DNA of 7,629 nucleotides from Chloroflexota bacterium (GCA_022565075.1 JADFKG010000100.1:1-7629), one strand, 5' to 3'; counted from the stretch's first letter, positions 1-6,464 are shown. Program-made: numbers and translations. The notes: generated by a model from the letters alone, not told the origin.

Positions 1-18
1 AGCCAGCAAATCGGGCAT
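1..18 (-). CDS. Possible start of a gene running off the left edge (partial, 6 codons)
   Basis: On the minus strand an ATG at 18-16 opens a frame reading MPDLLA to the window edge. It is preceded by AGGTGG (28-23 on the minus strand), which matches the AGGAGG ribosome-binding consensus at five of six positions with a 4-nt spacer. The gene would lie downstream of lon in the same direction. Only six codons are visible, so no function can be given and the call rests almost entirely on the ribosome-binding site. Confidence 0.3.
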
Positions 19-64
19 AACGCCACCTATCTTACGGGACGCGAGCACCGCCGAGCGCTGACGA

Positions 65-190
65 TCAGGGCCAGGTCTGGACGGCCTTCTGCTCGTCCTC
101 GAAGGCGATGAGCGCGGCGTGCTCGATATCGATGGCGAAGAGGTGCCACTCTGGCTCCTCCGGACGCCAGCGGTGTGTCAGGAGTGCGGA
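65..190 (-). pseudogene. Remnant resembling the C-terminus of a pyridoxamine-5'-phosphate-oxidase-fold protein
   Basis: Directly after the lon TAA, and in the same frame, 41 open codons end in TGA at 67-65. The translation reads protein-like, for example WRPEEPEWHLFAIDIEHAAL and then FEDEQKAVQTW. Codons end mostly in G or C, as in the neighbouring genes. From memory, the pattern of a Trp-Arg-Pro stretch, an HLFxxDI strand and a final Trp-Pro is typical of the last strands of small PNPOx-like (split beta-barrel, flavin or F420-binding) proteins. There is no in-frame ATG, GTG or TTG; the only near-start is a CTG. The N-terminal three quarters of such a protein are missing, because lon occupies the upstream DNA. 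I infer a decayed gene tail left by a deletion or rearrangement. Alternatives are a very short unannotated peptide or a chance open frame. The family assignment is by eye and uncertain. Confidence 0.45.
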
Positions 191-2611
191 TTAGCTGCCG
201 GCGACGAGTTGCTCGACCACGGGGCCGTCGTCGGACGCTTCTTCGTGCAGGGCCGCGGCCAGCACGTCGTCCACGCTGTCAACGAGCACGAACTCGAGGT
301 CGCGGCGGACCTCCTCGCGAACGTCGAGCAGGTCGTTCTCGTTGTCCCGCGGCATGATGATGCGCTTGCTGCCGGCGCGGTGGGCGGCGAGAATCTTGTC
401 GCGGATGGCGCCGACGGGCAGCACCTTGCCACGCAGCGTGATCTCGCCGGTCATCGCCACGTCCTTGTGGACGGGCCGACGCGTCATCGCGGAGACGAGC
501 GCGACGGCCATCGTGACGCCGGCCGAGGGGCCGTCCTTGGGCACGGCGCCCGCGGGGACGTGGATGTGCAGGTCGTTACGGTCGAAGAAGGCCGGCGCGA
601 TGCCCAGTGAGTCGGCGCGCGAGCGAGCGTAGGTCAGCGCCGCCTGCGCGGACTCCTGCATGACGTCGCCGAGCTTTCCGGTGAGCGTGAGGCGGCCTTT
701 GCCGGGGACAACCGTCGCCTCGACGAAGAGGACGTCGCCGCCGGCGGCGGTCGCCGCGAGGCCGGTCGCAACGCCGACCTCGTCCTTCTGGGCCGCCAGC
801 TCCCAGCGGAAGCGCGCCGGCCCCAGGAACTCGGAGACGTTGTCCTGCGTGACCGAGATCTGGCCCTTCTCGCCCTCCACCACAAGGCGCGCGACGCGGC
901 GGCAGACGCTACCCAGCTCGCGTTCCAGGTTGCGGACGCCGGCTTCGCGCGTGTAGGAGCGGATGATCTCGCGAATCGCTCCTTCGCTGATACGCAGGGC
1001 GCTTTTCGAGATGCCGTTCTCTTCGAGCTGACGCGGGAGCAGATAGCGCTTGCCGATCTCCAGCTTCTCGTACTCTGTGTAGCCGGGCAGCTCGATGACC
1101 TCCATGCGATCGAGGAGCGGGGGCGGGATCGTGTCCGTCAGGTTGGCGGTGGCGATGAAGAAGACCCGCGAGAGGTCGAAGGCGATGTCGAGGTAGTGGT
1201 CAGTGAAAGTGAAGTTCTGCGCCGGGTCGAGGACTTCGAGCAGCGCCGCCGCCGGGTCGCCCCGGAAGTCCGTGCCCAGCTTGTCGACCTCATCCAGCAT
1301 CATCAGCGGGTTGGCGGAGCCGGCGCGGCGTATCTCCTGGATGATGCGGCCGGGCATGGCGCCCACGTACGTGCGGCGGTGACCGCGGATCTCGGCCTCG
1401 TCGCGCATGCCGCCGAGCGAAACGTGGATGAAGTTTCGGTTGAGCGCACGCGCGATCGACTGCCCGAGCGAGGTCTTGCCGGTGCCGGGCGGGCCGACGA
1501 AGCAGAGGATCGGTCCGCGGGTTTCGCCGCCCTTCAGGTTGAGCACGGCCAGGAACTCCAGGATGCGCGTCTTCACCTTCTCCAGGCCGTAGTGGTCCTC
1601 GTCCAGGATGCGCGCCGCGTGCTCGATGTCCAGCTGGTCGTCCGTTGTGACGTTCCACGGCAGGTCCGCGATCCACTCCAGGTACGTGCGCACGACCTGG
1701 TACTCGGGCGAGATCGCCGGGATCTGCTCCAGGCGTTCGATCTCGCGGTCGGCCTCTTTGCGAGCGGCCTCGGGCAGGTCGGCGTTCTTCAGGCGCTCCC
1801 TCAGTTCGGCCAGCTCCGGTGCGGACTCCTCGCCCAGCTCCTTCTGGATCGCCTTCAGCTGCTCGCGCAGGATGAAGTCGCGCTGGCGCTTGTCCAGCTC
1901 GCCCTTGACGTCGGACTGGATCTGACTCCGGACCTCGAGGACTTCGAGCTCGTGCTTGAGGAGCGAGTTGACGAGGGACAGGCGACGGCCGACGTTCAAC
2001 TCGGCCAGCACCCGGTAGCGATCGTCCGGCTTCAGCGGCAGGTTGGCGGCGATGAAGTCCGCCAGCGCCGCGGGCTCGCTGATGTCGCCGACGGCAGCCG
2101 CGATCTCCGAGGGCATCGCGTCTGAGAGGTTGGCGGCGCGGACGAACGCTGCGGAGGCTTCGCGCATGACGGCCTCGGCCTTGAGGCCGGCGCCGCCTTC
2201 GTCGTCCAGCGCCTCGACGCGGGCCTGGACCGGCGGCCCCTCGCCCTCGATTGCGACGAGGCGGACGCGCGCCCGCCCCTGGAGGATGGCGTGGACGGAG
2301 CCGTCGGGCGCCTTCGCCATGCGGACGATGGTGGCGGCAGTGCCGACGTCGCGCAGGCGCAGTCCTTCCTTCGAGCCTTGGTCGTCGTCCGGTTCGCTGA
2401 AGATGGCGACGAACTTGCCTTCGGAGGAGGCAGCTGCGTCGATGGCCCGCTTGTCGCGCTCCTCGACGGCCATGACGGGCATGAGCTGCTGGGGATAGAC
2501 GACGTTGGGCCCGCTGGGTATCACAGGCATCACGTCCGGGAGGGCCAGCTCCTCGGAACGCGCTGCCGGGCCTGGGGCCGGCTTCTTCTTGCGCTTCGGC
2601 TTGTCTGTCAT
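191..2611 (-). CDS. lon: Lon ATP-dependent serine protease (endopeptidase La)
   Basis: Cytoplasmic AAA+ protease that unfolds and degrades damaged proteins and selected regulators; it works as a hexamer. The 806-residue product has the normal bacterial LonA layout. The N-terminal substrate-binding domain (about 25-205) is followed by a helical, coiled-coil linker (about 220-305), then the AAA+ module and the protease domain (about 610-795). In the AAA+ module the Walker A motif GPPGTGKT lies at 373-380, Walker B MMLDEVD at 437-443, the pore loop YVGAMPGR near 415-422 and the Arg finger in LLDRME at 502. The catalytic dyad is intact: Ser696 in KDGPSAG and Lys739 in GAIRDK. The usual GLAWT at the protease-domain entry is GLAAT (Trp to Ala at 620). 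A lysine-rich stretch KPKRKKK sits at the N-terminus. I prefer the ATG at 2611, which lies 10 nt after the hsp20 stop. A TTG at 2632 would add seven residues and overlap hsp20. Neither start has a clear Shine-Dalgarno sequence, so translational coupling to hsp20 is likely. Confidence 0.97.
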   Translation of the reverse strand: MTDKPKRKKKPAPGPAARSEELALPDVMPVIPSGPNVVYPQQLMPVMAVEERDKRAIDAAASSEGKFVAIFSEPDDDQGSKEGLRLRDVGTAATIVRMAKAPDGSVHAILQGRARVRLVAIEGEGPPVQARVEALDDEGGAGLKAEAVMREASAAFVRAANLSDAMPSEIAAAVGDISEPAALADFIAANLPLKPDDRYRVLAELNVGRRLSLVNSLLKHELEVLEVRSQIQSDVKGELDKRQRDFILREQLKAIQKELGEESAPELAELRERLKNADLPEAARKEADREIERLEQIPAISPEYQVVRTYLEWIADLPWNVTTDDQLDIEHAARILDEDHYGLEKVKTRILEFLAVLNLKGGETRGPILCFVGPPGTGKTSLGQSIARALNRNFIHVSLGGMRDEAEIRGHRRTYVGAMPGRIIQEIRRAGSANPLMMLDEVDKLGTDFRGDPAAALLEVLDPAQNFTFTDHYLDIAFDLSRVFFIATANLTDTIPPPLLDRMEVIELPGYTEYEKLEIGKRYLLPRQLEENGISKSALRISEGAIREIIRSYTREAGVRNLERELGSVCRRVARLVVEGEKGQISVTQDNVSEFLGPARFRWELAAQKDEVGVATGLAATAAGGDVLFVEATVVPGKGRLTLTGKLGDVMQESAQAALTYARSRADSLGIAPAFFDRNDLHIHVPAGAVPKDGPSAGVTMAVALVSAMTRRPVHKDVAMTGEITLRGKVLPVGAIRDKILAAHRAGSKRIIMPRDNENDLLDVREEVRRDLEFVLVDSVDDVLAAALHEEASDDGPVVEQLVAGS

Positions 2612-2621
2612 CTGCGAGTGG

Positions 2622-3065
2622 TCAGCGGACAACGATCGTCAGGTGGCTACCGCTGTGGGGTTTGGTCACGGGAAGTGTGATCTCCAGTATTCCGTCTTTA
2701 TAGACGGCCTTCGCCGCCTCGGCGTTGACCTGGGAAGGCAGGAGAAGATCGCGCTGGAAGACGCCGTGCGTTATCTCCATCTGTGAGTAGACGCGGTCTG
2801 GCCGCCCGCCGATGGGCTTGCGCCGGCCGCGGACGATCATCGAGCGGCCCTCGACCTCGAGCTCGATCTCCTCTTCGGGGATGCCGGCGATCTCCATGAG
2901 GACGACGACTTCCTTGTCCGTGTGGTAGATGTCGACCGGCGGCTCCATATAGGGGCGTCCGAAGCCGGGGTTGGCCGGAGAGCCGAAGACGCGTTGGTAG
3001 GCCCGGCTCATGCGCTCCTGAATGTGCTGCTCGAAGTCCGACATCTCGACGTCTCGCCTTGCCAT
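2622..3065 (-). CDS. Hsp20/alpha-crystallin family small heat-shock protein
   Basis: ATP-independent holdase chaperone that binds unfolding proteins and keeps them available for refolding or degradation; the family forms large oligomers in the cytoplasm. The 147-residue product has a short N-terminal arm (1-40). The alpha-crystallin domain starts near PPVDIYHTDKEVVV (42-55) and ends in the family signature AVYKDGILEITLP (120-132), with the conserved G-I-L at 125-127. The C-terminal tail LTIVV (142-146) can supply the I/V-x-I/V anchor used in oligomer assembly. The gene lies 21 nt after ridA and just upstream of lon, so the chaperone and the protease that removes failed substrates are probably co-expressed. 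An internal ATG at 3044 (MSDFEQ) is an alternative start; neither start has a strong ribosome-binding site. I see no CIRCE-type element in front of the gene. Confidence 0.95.
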   Translation of the reverse strand: MARRDVEMSDFEQHIQERMSRAYQRVFGSPANPGFGRPYMEPPVDIYHTDKEVVVLMEIAGIPEEEIELEVEGRSMIVRGRRKPIGGRPDRVYSQMEITHGVFQRDLLLPSQVNAEAAKAVYKDGILEITLPVTKPHSGSHLTIVVR

Positions 3066-3086
3066 TGAGAACCTGCGTGGAGGCCG

Positions 3087-3545
3087 TCAGGCGACCTGCA
3101 CCACCATCTCCACCTCAACCGCGATGTTGAATGGGAGTTCGGCCACTCCGACGGCGCTGCGGGCGTGCCGGCCGCGGTCTCCGAACAACGATATCAGCAG
3201 CCTGGAGGCGCCGTCTATGACCTTCGGCTGCTCGCCGAATCCGGGCGCGCTGTTGACGAAGCCCAGCAGCTTGACGATGCGAGCGACGCGCTCCAGGTCG
3301 CCGATCTCCTGCTGAAGCGCGGAGAGGTTGCCGAGCGCACAGAGCTTTGCCGCTTCCGCCGCCTCTTCGACGCTAACGTCCGAGCCGACTTTGCCCTGCA
3401 CGAAGCCGCTTCCATCCGGCTTCGCCGGCCCGGCGCCGGAGACGAAGACGAGATCGCCGACTGTAACCGCGCCGACGTACTCGCCCGCTGACCGCTGCGG
3501 CGGCAGCTCCAGGCCCATCTCGCGCAGGCGGCCAGCGACGCTCAT
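3087..3545 (-). CDS. RidA/YjgF/UK114 family protein, about 150-residue subgroup
   Basis: RidA-family proteins are trimeric cytoplasmic proteins. The best-known members hydrolyse reactive enamine/imine intermediates such as 2-aminoacrylate, releasing ammonia and protecting PLP enzymes. This product has 152 residues, longer than classical RidA (about 128). It resembles by eye the subgroup with the pattern GKVG-D-S-EEAAEAAKLCALGNLSAL (51-76), GFVNSAPGF (95-103), KVIDGASRLL (108-117) and GRHARSAVGVAELPFN (125-140). Arg129 aligns with E. coli RidA Arg105, which binds the substrate carboxylate, and Glu144 aligns with Glu120. The key catalytic residues therefore appear kept, though activity of this longer subgroup is less well documented, so I give no gene symbol. 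The start codon lies 3 nt after the gyrA stop, and hsp20 follows after 21 nt, so it sits inside the gyrA-lon unit. Confidence 0.93.
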   Translation of the reverse strand: MSVAGRLREMGLELPPQRSAGEYVGAVTVGDLVFVSGAGPAKPDGSGFVQGKVGSDVSVEEAAEAAKLCALGNLSALQQEIGDLERVARIVKLLGFVNSAPGFGEQPKVIDGASRLLISLFGDRGRHARSAVGVAELPFNIAVEVEMVVQVA

Positions 3546-3548
3546 CGC

Positions 3549-6218
3549 CTAGCTGGGCTTCTTGCCACCGGGGTTGCGCGGCTTCGGCTTCGCGCTGTCG
3601 CCGGACGCTTTCGGCTTCGGAGGGCTCTCCTTCGGTTTTGGTTCGGCCTTGCCCTTCTCGCCGTTGTCGCCCAGATCGGCGCCGGTCGGAAGGTCGTCGC
3701 CGGCCTCCGAGTAGTCCCGGCGCATGTCGACGATGGCGATGGCTGCCACCCGGTCGTCGTCACCGACGTCCATCAGCTTGACGCCCTGTGTCGGCCGGCC
3801 TTGCTTCGAGATGTGCATCACCGGCGTGCGGAGCATGATCCCGTTCTCCGAGATCATCATCAGCTCGTGCTCCGGGTCTACAGCGCGGGCGTGAACCAGT
3901 GGCCCGCTCTTCTTGTGAGTCTTGAAAGTGATGACGCCCTGACCGCCGCGGTTGTGGCGCGGGTACTCTTCCACGGGCGTGCGCTTGCCGTGCCCCTGGG
4001 CGCTGGCGACGAGGAGGTTGTAGCCTTCGCGGGCGATTTCGAGTCCGATGACGGCATCGCCGGACTTCAGCTTGATGCCGCGCACGCCGCCCGACAGACG
4101 CGAGGCCGACCGCAGCGCCCTGACCGCGAAACGTATCGCCTGGCCGCGTGCTGTGACCATGATCACGTCGTCGTCGTCGCTGCAGATGTGTGCGCTGACG
4201 AGTTCGTCTGCGGGTTCGAGGTTCATCGCGATCAGTCCGTCTCGCCGCACGTTGGCGAAGTTCTTCATCGGGGTCTTCTTTGCCTCGCCCAGTTTCGTGC
4301 CCATGACCATGAACTCGTTCTCCACGCCGGTGGGCGTGCGGACGACGGCGGTGATGCGCTCGCTCTGGTCCAGCATGAGCAGCTGCATGACGGAGGCGCC
4401 GCGCGCCTCACGCTTGCCTTCGTCCACTTCCCACGTCTTGACCTGGAAGCAGCGGCCGCGGTCGGTGAAGAAGATCAGGCGGTCGTGCGTGTCGGCGACG
4501 ACGAGATGGCGGATATCGTCATCATCTTTAGTCTTTGCGCCGATGATACCGACGCCGCCACGGCGCTGGGAGCGGTAGGTGCTGAGAGGGATGCGCTTGA
4601 TGTAGCCGCGCGAGGAGATCGTGACGACGACCTCCTGGTGGGCGACCATGTCCTCCTCGGAGAACTCCTCTGGTTCCTGGTCCATGATCAGCGTGCGCCG
4701 CTCGTCACCGAACTTGTCCTTCAGATCTTCGGCGTCGTCGCGGATCAGGTAGTCGATCTTGCGCGGGTTGGCCAGGAGGTCTTCGAAGTAGCTGATCGCC
4801 TTGAGCAGCTCCGCGTATTCCGCCTTGATCTTGTCGCGCTCAAGGCGCGCGAGACGGCGCAGCTGCAGGTCCAGCACGGCCTGCGCCTGGCGGTCCGAGA
4901 GGTCGAACGGCTTCGCCATCAGTTTCGTCTTGGCGTCGTCGGCGGAAGCGGCGCCGCGGATCGTCTTGATCACTTCGTCCAGCATGTCGATCGCCTTGAG
5001 CAGGCCCTCGAGGATGTGCGCACGATCGCGCGCCTTATTCAGTTCGAATTCGGACCGGCGGCGGATAACGTCGCGGCGGTGGTCGATGAAGGACTCGAGG
5101 ATCTTCTTGAGGCTGACGGTGCGCGGCTGGCCGTCGACGAGGGCGAGCATGTTGACGGCGAAGGCCGACTGCATCGCCGTGTGCTTGTAGAGAGCGTTCA
5201 GCAGCTGCTTCGGCTGAGCCTCGCGCTTGAGCTCGATGACGATGCGCATGCCGTGGCGGTCGGACTCGTCACGCAGGTCGGAGATGCCTTCGATCTTTTT
5301 GGCGCGCACGAGGTTGGCGATCTTTTCGACGAGCGCCGCCTTGTTCGTCTGATAGGGCAGCTCGGTGACGATGATCTGGTTGCGGCTGCCCTTCGCTGTC
5401 TCCTCGACGTGGACGCGCGCCCGCACGACGATGCGGCCCTTGCCTTCGGCGAAGGCAGTGCGGATGGCGTCCCGCTTCTCCGTCGTTGGCCCTTCACCGT
5501 CGACGCCCGGAATCCTGTGAGTCTCGAAGCGAAAGGCGACGCCGCCGGTGGGAAAGTCCGGACCGGTGACTATGTCCGCCAGGTCGGCGCCGGTCGTCTC
5601 CGGATCGTCGATCAGGAGGATGATGGCGTCGCAGAGTTCGGTCAGGTTGTGGGGCGGGATGTTCGTTGCCATGCCGACGGCGATGCCGGAGGCGCCGTTG
5701 GCGAGCAAGTTGGGCAGGCGCGCCGGCAGCGGCATGGGCTCCTTGAGCGAGCCGTCGAAGTTTTCGAAGAAGTCGACCGTTTCCTTGTCCAGGTCGACGA
5801 GGAGCTCCATGGCGACCGCGCTCAGCCGCGCCTCCGTGTAGCGCATGGCGGCCGGCGGGTCGTTGTCCATGGAACCGAAGTTGCCCTGGCCGTCGACGAG
5901 CGGATAGCGCAGCGAGAACGGCTGGGCGAGGCGGACCATCGCCTCGTAGACCGGGCTATCGCCGTGTGGGTGGTACTTGCCGAGCACCTCACCGACGATG
6001 CGAGCGCTCTTCTTGTATGACGAAGTGGCTGTGAGGCTCATGTCTGACATGGCGTAAAGGATTCGCCGCTGCACCGGCTTGAGGCCGTCCCGGATATCCG
6101 GCAGCGCCCGAGAGACGATGACTGACATCGCGTAGTCGAGGTAGGAGGTGCGCATCTCCTCCTCGATCTTGATCGGGCGGCTGTTGCCCAGAGGAAATAC
6201 GGGAGGTTCGATAGTCAT
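3549..6218 (-). CDS. gyrA: DNA gyrase subunit A
   Basis: Breakage-reunion subunit of DNA gyrase; with GyrB it introduces negative supercoils using ATP. The 889-residue product carries the N-terminal winged-helix/tower region with catalytic Tyr127 in MRYTEARL. The conserved segments NLLANGASGIAVGMATN (170-186), the coiled coil (about 375-475) and a C-terminal beta-pinwheel from about 520 follow. The GyrA box QRRGGVG (551-557) separates it from ParC. The quinolone region reads HGDSPVYE: the key Ser (S88) is kept, but E. coli Ala84 is Pro (P89) and Asp87 is Glu (E92). Compared with E. coli there are about 18 extra residues around 230-247, and the last 37 residues (853-889) are rich in Lys and Pro, unlike the acidic E. 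coli tail. The chosen ATG has AGGAG 5 nt upstream; an in-frame ATG at 6278 would add 20 unconserved residues and lacks this support. The gene heads the unit gyrA-ridA-hsp20-lon. No gyrB is in the window. Confidence 0.97.
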   Translation of the reverse strand: MTIEPPVFPLGNSRPIKIEEEMRTSYLDYAMSVIVSRALPDIRDGLKPVQRRILYAMSDMSLTATSSYKKSARIVGEVLGKYHPHGDSPVYEAMVRLAQPFSLRYPLVDGQGNFGSMDNDPPAAMRYTEARLSAVAMELLVDLDKETVDFFENFDGSLKEPMPLPARLPNLLANGASGIAVGMATNIPPHNLTELCDAIILLIDDPETTGADLADIVTGPDFPTGGVAFRFETHRIPGVDGEGPTTEKRDAIRTAFAEGKGRIVVRARVHVEETAKGSRNQIIVTELPYQTNKAALVEKIANLVRAKKIEGISDLRDESDRHGMRIVIELKREAQPKQLLNALYKHTAMQSAFAVNMLALVDGQPRTVSLKKILESFIDHRRDVIRRRSEFELNKARDRAHILEGLLKAIDMLDEVIKTIRGAASADDAKTKLMAKPFDLSDRQAQAVLDLQLRRLARLERDKIKAEYAELLKAISYFEDLLANPRKIDYLIRDDAEDLKDKFGDERRTLIMDQEPEEFSEEDMVAHQEVVVTISSRGYIKRIPLSTYRSQRRGGVGIIGAKTKDDDDIRHLVVADTHDRLIFFTDRGRCFQVKTWEVDEGKREARGASVMQLLMLDQSERITAVVRTPTGVENEFMVMGTKLGEAKKTPMKNFANVRRDGLIAMNLEPADELVSAHICSDDDDVIMVTARGQAIRFAVRALRSASRLSGGVRGIKLKSGDAVIGLEIAREGYNLLVASAQGHGKRTPVEEYPRHNRGGQGVITFKTHKKSGPLVHARAVDPEHELMMISENGIMLRTPVMHISKQGRPTQGVKLMDVGDDDRVAAIAIVDMRRDYSEAGDDLPTGADLGDNGEKGKAEPKPKESPPKPKASGDSAKPKPRNPGGKKPS

Positions 6219-6223
6219 GAGGG

Positions 6224-6228
6224 CTCCT
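6224..6228 (-). promoter_or_regulatory. Ribosome-binding site deciding the gyrA start
   Basis: AGGAG on the minus strand, 5 nt before the ATG at 6218. It is the best Shine-Dalgarno sequence in the minus-strand block and favours the 889-residue GyrA over the 909-residue form starting at 6278. Confidence 0.75.
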
Positions 6229-6304
6229 GGTGAAGGGCGATTGTGAGGGGCGCAGGCCAGAGTGGCGCAGAGTGACAAAGAGGCGGCTGTTCCGGCACGT
6301 ATCT

Positions 6305-6310
6305 ATTTTA
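6305..6310 (-). promoter_or_regulatory. Candidate -10 box for the gyrA operon
   Basis: TAAAAT on the minus strand matches the TATAAT consensus at five of six positions and is preceded directly by TG. It lies in the AT-rich intergenic stretch about 87 nt before the gyrA start. No good -35 box is found at 16-18 nt: the 17-nt position reads GTGTAA, and TTGCGT lies too far away at 21 nt. A weak -35 is common for gyrase promoters, which respond to supercoiling, but that link is inference. Confidence 0.3.
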
Positions 6311-6344
6311 CAGTATTCAGGTACCGATTACACGCAAATTGATA

Positions 6345-6370
6345 CGCCAAGTAAGCAGATTTCTTTGGCG
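6345..6370. repeat. Inverted repeat CGCCAA-N14-TTGGCG, possible operator
   Basis: Two perfect 6-bp arms, CGCCAA at 6345-6350 and TTGGCG at 6365-6370, are separated by 14 bp. Arm centres are 20 bp apart, about two helical turns, so a dimeric regulator could contact both arms from one face. The site lies upstream of the candidate gyrA -10 box and about 33 bp before the candidate iron-operon -35 box, so it could serve either gene. A chance repeat cannot be excluded. Confidence 0.3.
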
Positions 6371-6397
6371 AAGACTGATCCCGAATCCTGCGTAAAT

Positions 6398-6416
6398 CTA
6401 GGTTGACGTTAGCCGG
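6398..6416 (+). promoter_or_regulatory. Imperfect DtxR/IdeR-like site overlapping the iron operon -35
   Basis: The 19 bases starting CTAGGTTGACGTTAGCC match the metal-repressor consensus TTAGGTTAGSCTAACCTAA at about 10 of 19 positions, including an unbroken TAGGTT half-site core. The site overlaps the candidate -35 box TTGACG. DtxR/IdeR-family proteins repress iron-uptake genes when Fe2+ is plentiful in many Gram-positive-type bacteria, which fits the downstream iron transporter. The match is weak and found by eye. Confidence 0.22.
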
Positions 6417-6432
6417 GGATACCTTCAATTAT
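6403..6432 (+). promoter_or_regulatory. Candidate sigma-70-type promoter for the iron ABC operon
   Basis: TTGACG (6403-6408, five of six to TTGACA) is followed after 18 nt by AATTAT (6427-6432, four of six to TATAAT). Transcription would start near 6439 and give a leader of about 37 nt with the ribosome-binding site at 6459. This is the best -35/-10 pair seen upstream of the gene, though the -10 is modest. Confidence 0.35.
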
Positions 6433-6445
6433 TAGTACACACTAA
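6432..6445. repeat. Dyad TTAGT-ACAC-ACTAA next to the iron operon -10 box
   Basis: A perfect 5-bp inverted repeat with a 4-bp loop lies over the expected transcription start of the iron-transporter operon. Laid on the 19-bp DtxR/IdeR consensus, 6432-6450 matches about 11 positions, including TTAG on the left and CTAAC on the right. Its position over the start site is right for a repressor. The dyad is visible in the sequence; its role is inferred. Confidence 0.3.
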
Positions 6446-6458
6446 CTTTCATACCTAG

Positions 6459-6464
6459 AAGGAG
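6459..6464 (+). promoter_or_regulatory. Ribosome-binding site supporting the GTG start at 6476
   Basis: AAGGAG lies 11 nt before the GTG at 6476, slightly longer than the usual spacing. No ATG lies close by, and the GTG start gives an immediate signal peptide, so this site supports the unusual start codon. Confidence 0.6.

Noticed and set aside
41..60. GC-rich stretch behind lon as a possible terminator
   Set aside because: The arms do not pair into a clean stem and no T-run follows on the minus strand.
27..149. Short minus-strand frame from a GTG at 149, with GGAGGAG 5 nt upstream
   Set aside because: The product is an Arg-rich string (VAPLRHRYRARRAH...) typical of an out-of-frame reading. 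The overlapping frame at 65-190 looks far more protein-like, and the GGAGGAG encodes Glu-Glu there.
1196..2125. 309-codon open frame on the plus strand opposite lon
   Set aside because: It shows the same low-complexity antisense pattern and no domain features; lon on the other strand has every family motif.
3801..6020. 739-codon open frame on the plus strand opposite gyrA
   Set aside because: Its sequence is Ala/Val/Asp/Leu/Arg-rich and without recognisable motifs. Long antisense frames are expected opposite GC-rich genes, and gyrA is certain here.
3549..6278. Longer GyrA starting at 6278, and assignment as ParC
   Set aside because: The 20 added residues look unconserved, and the ATG at 6218 has a strong ribosome-binding site. 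The QRRGGVG box and full pinwheel indicate GyrA rather than ParC.
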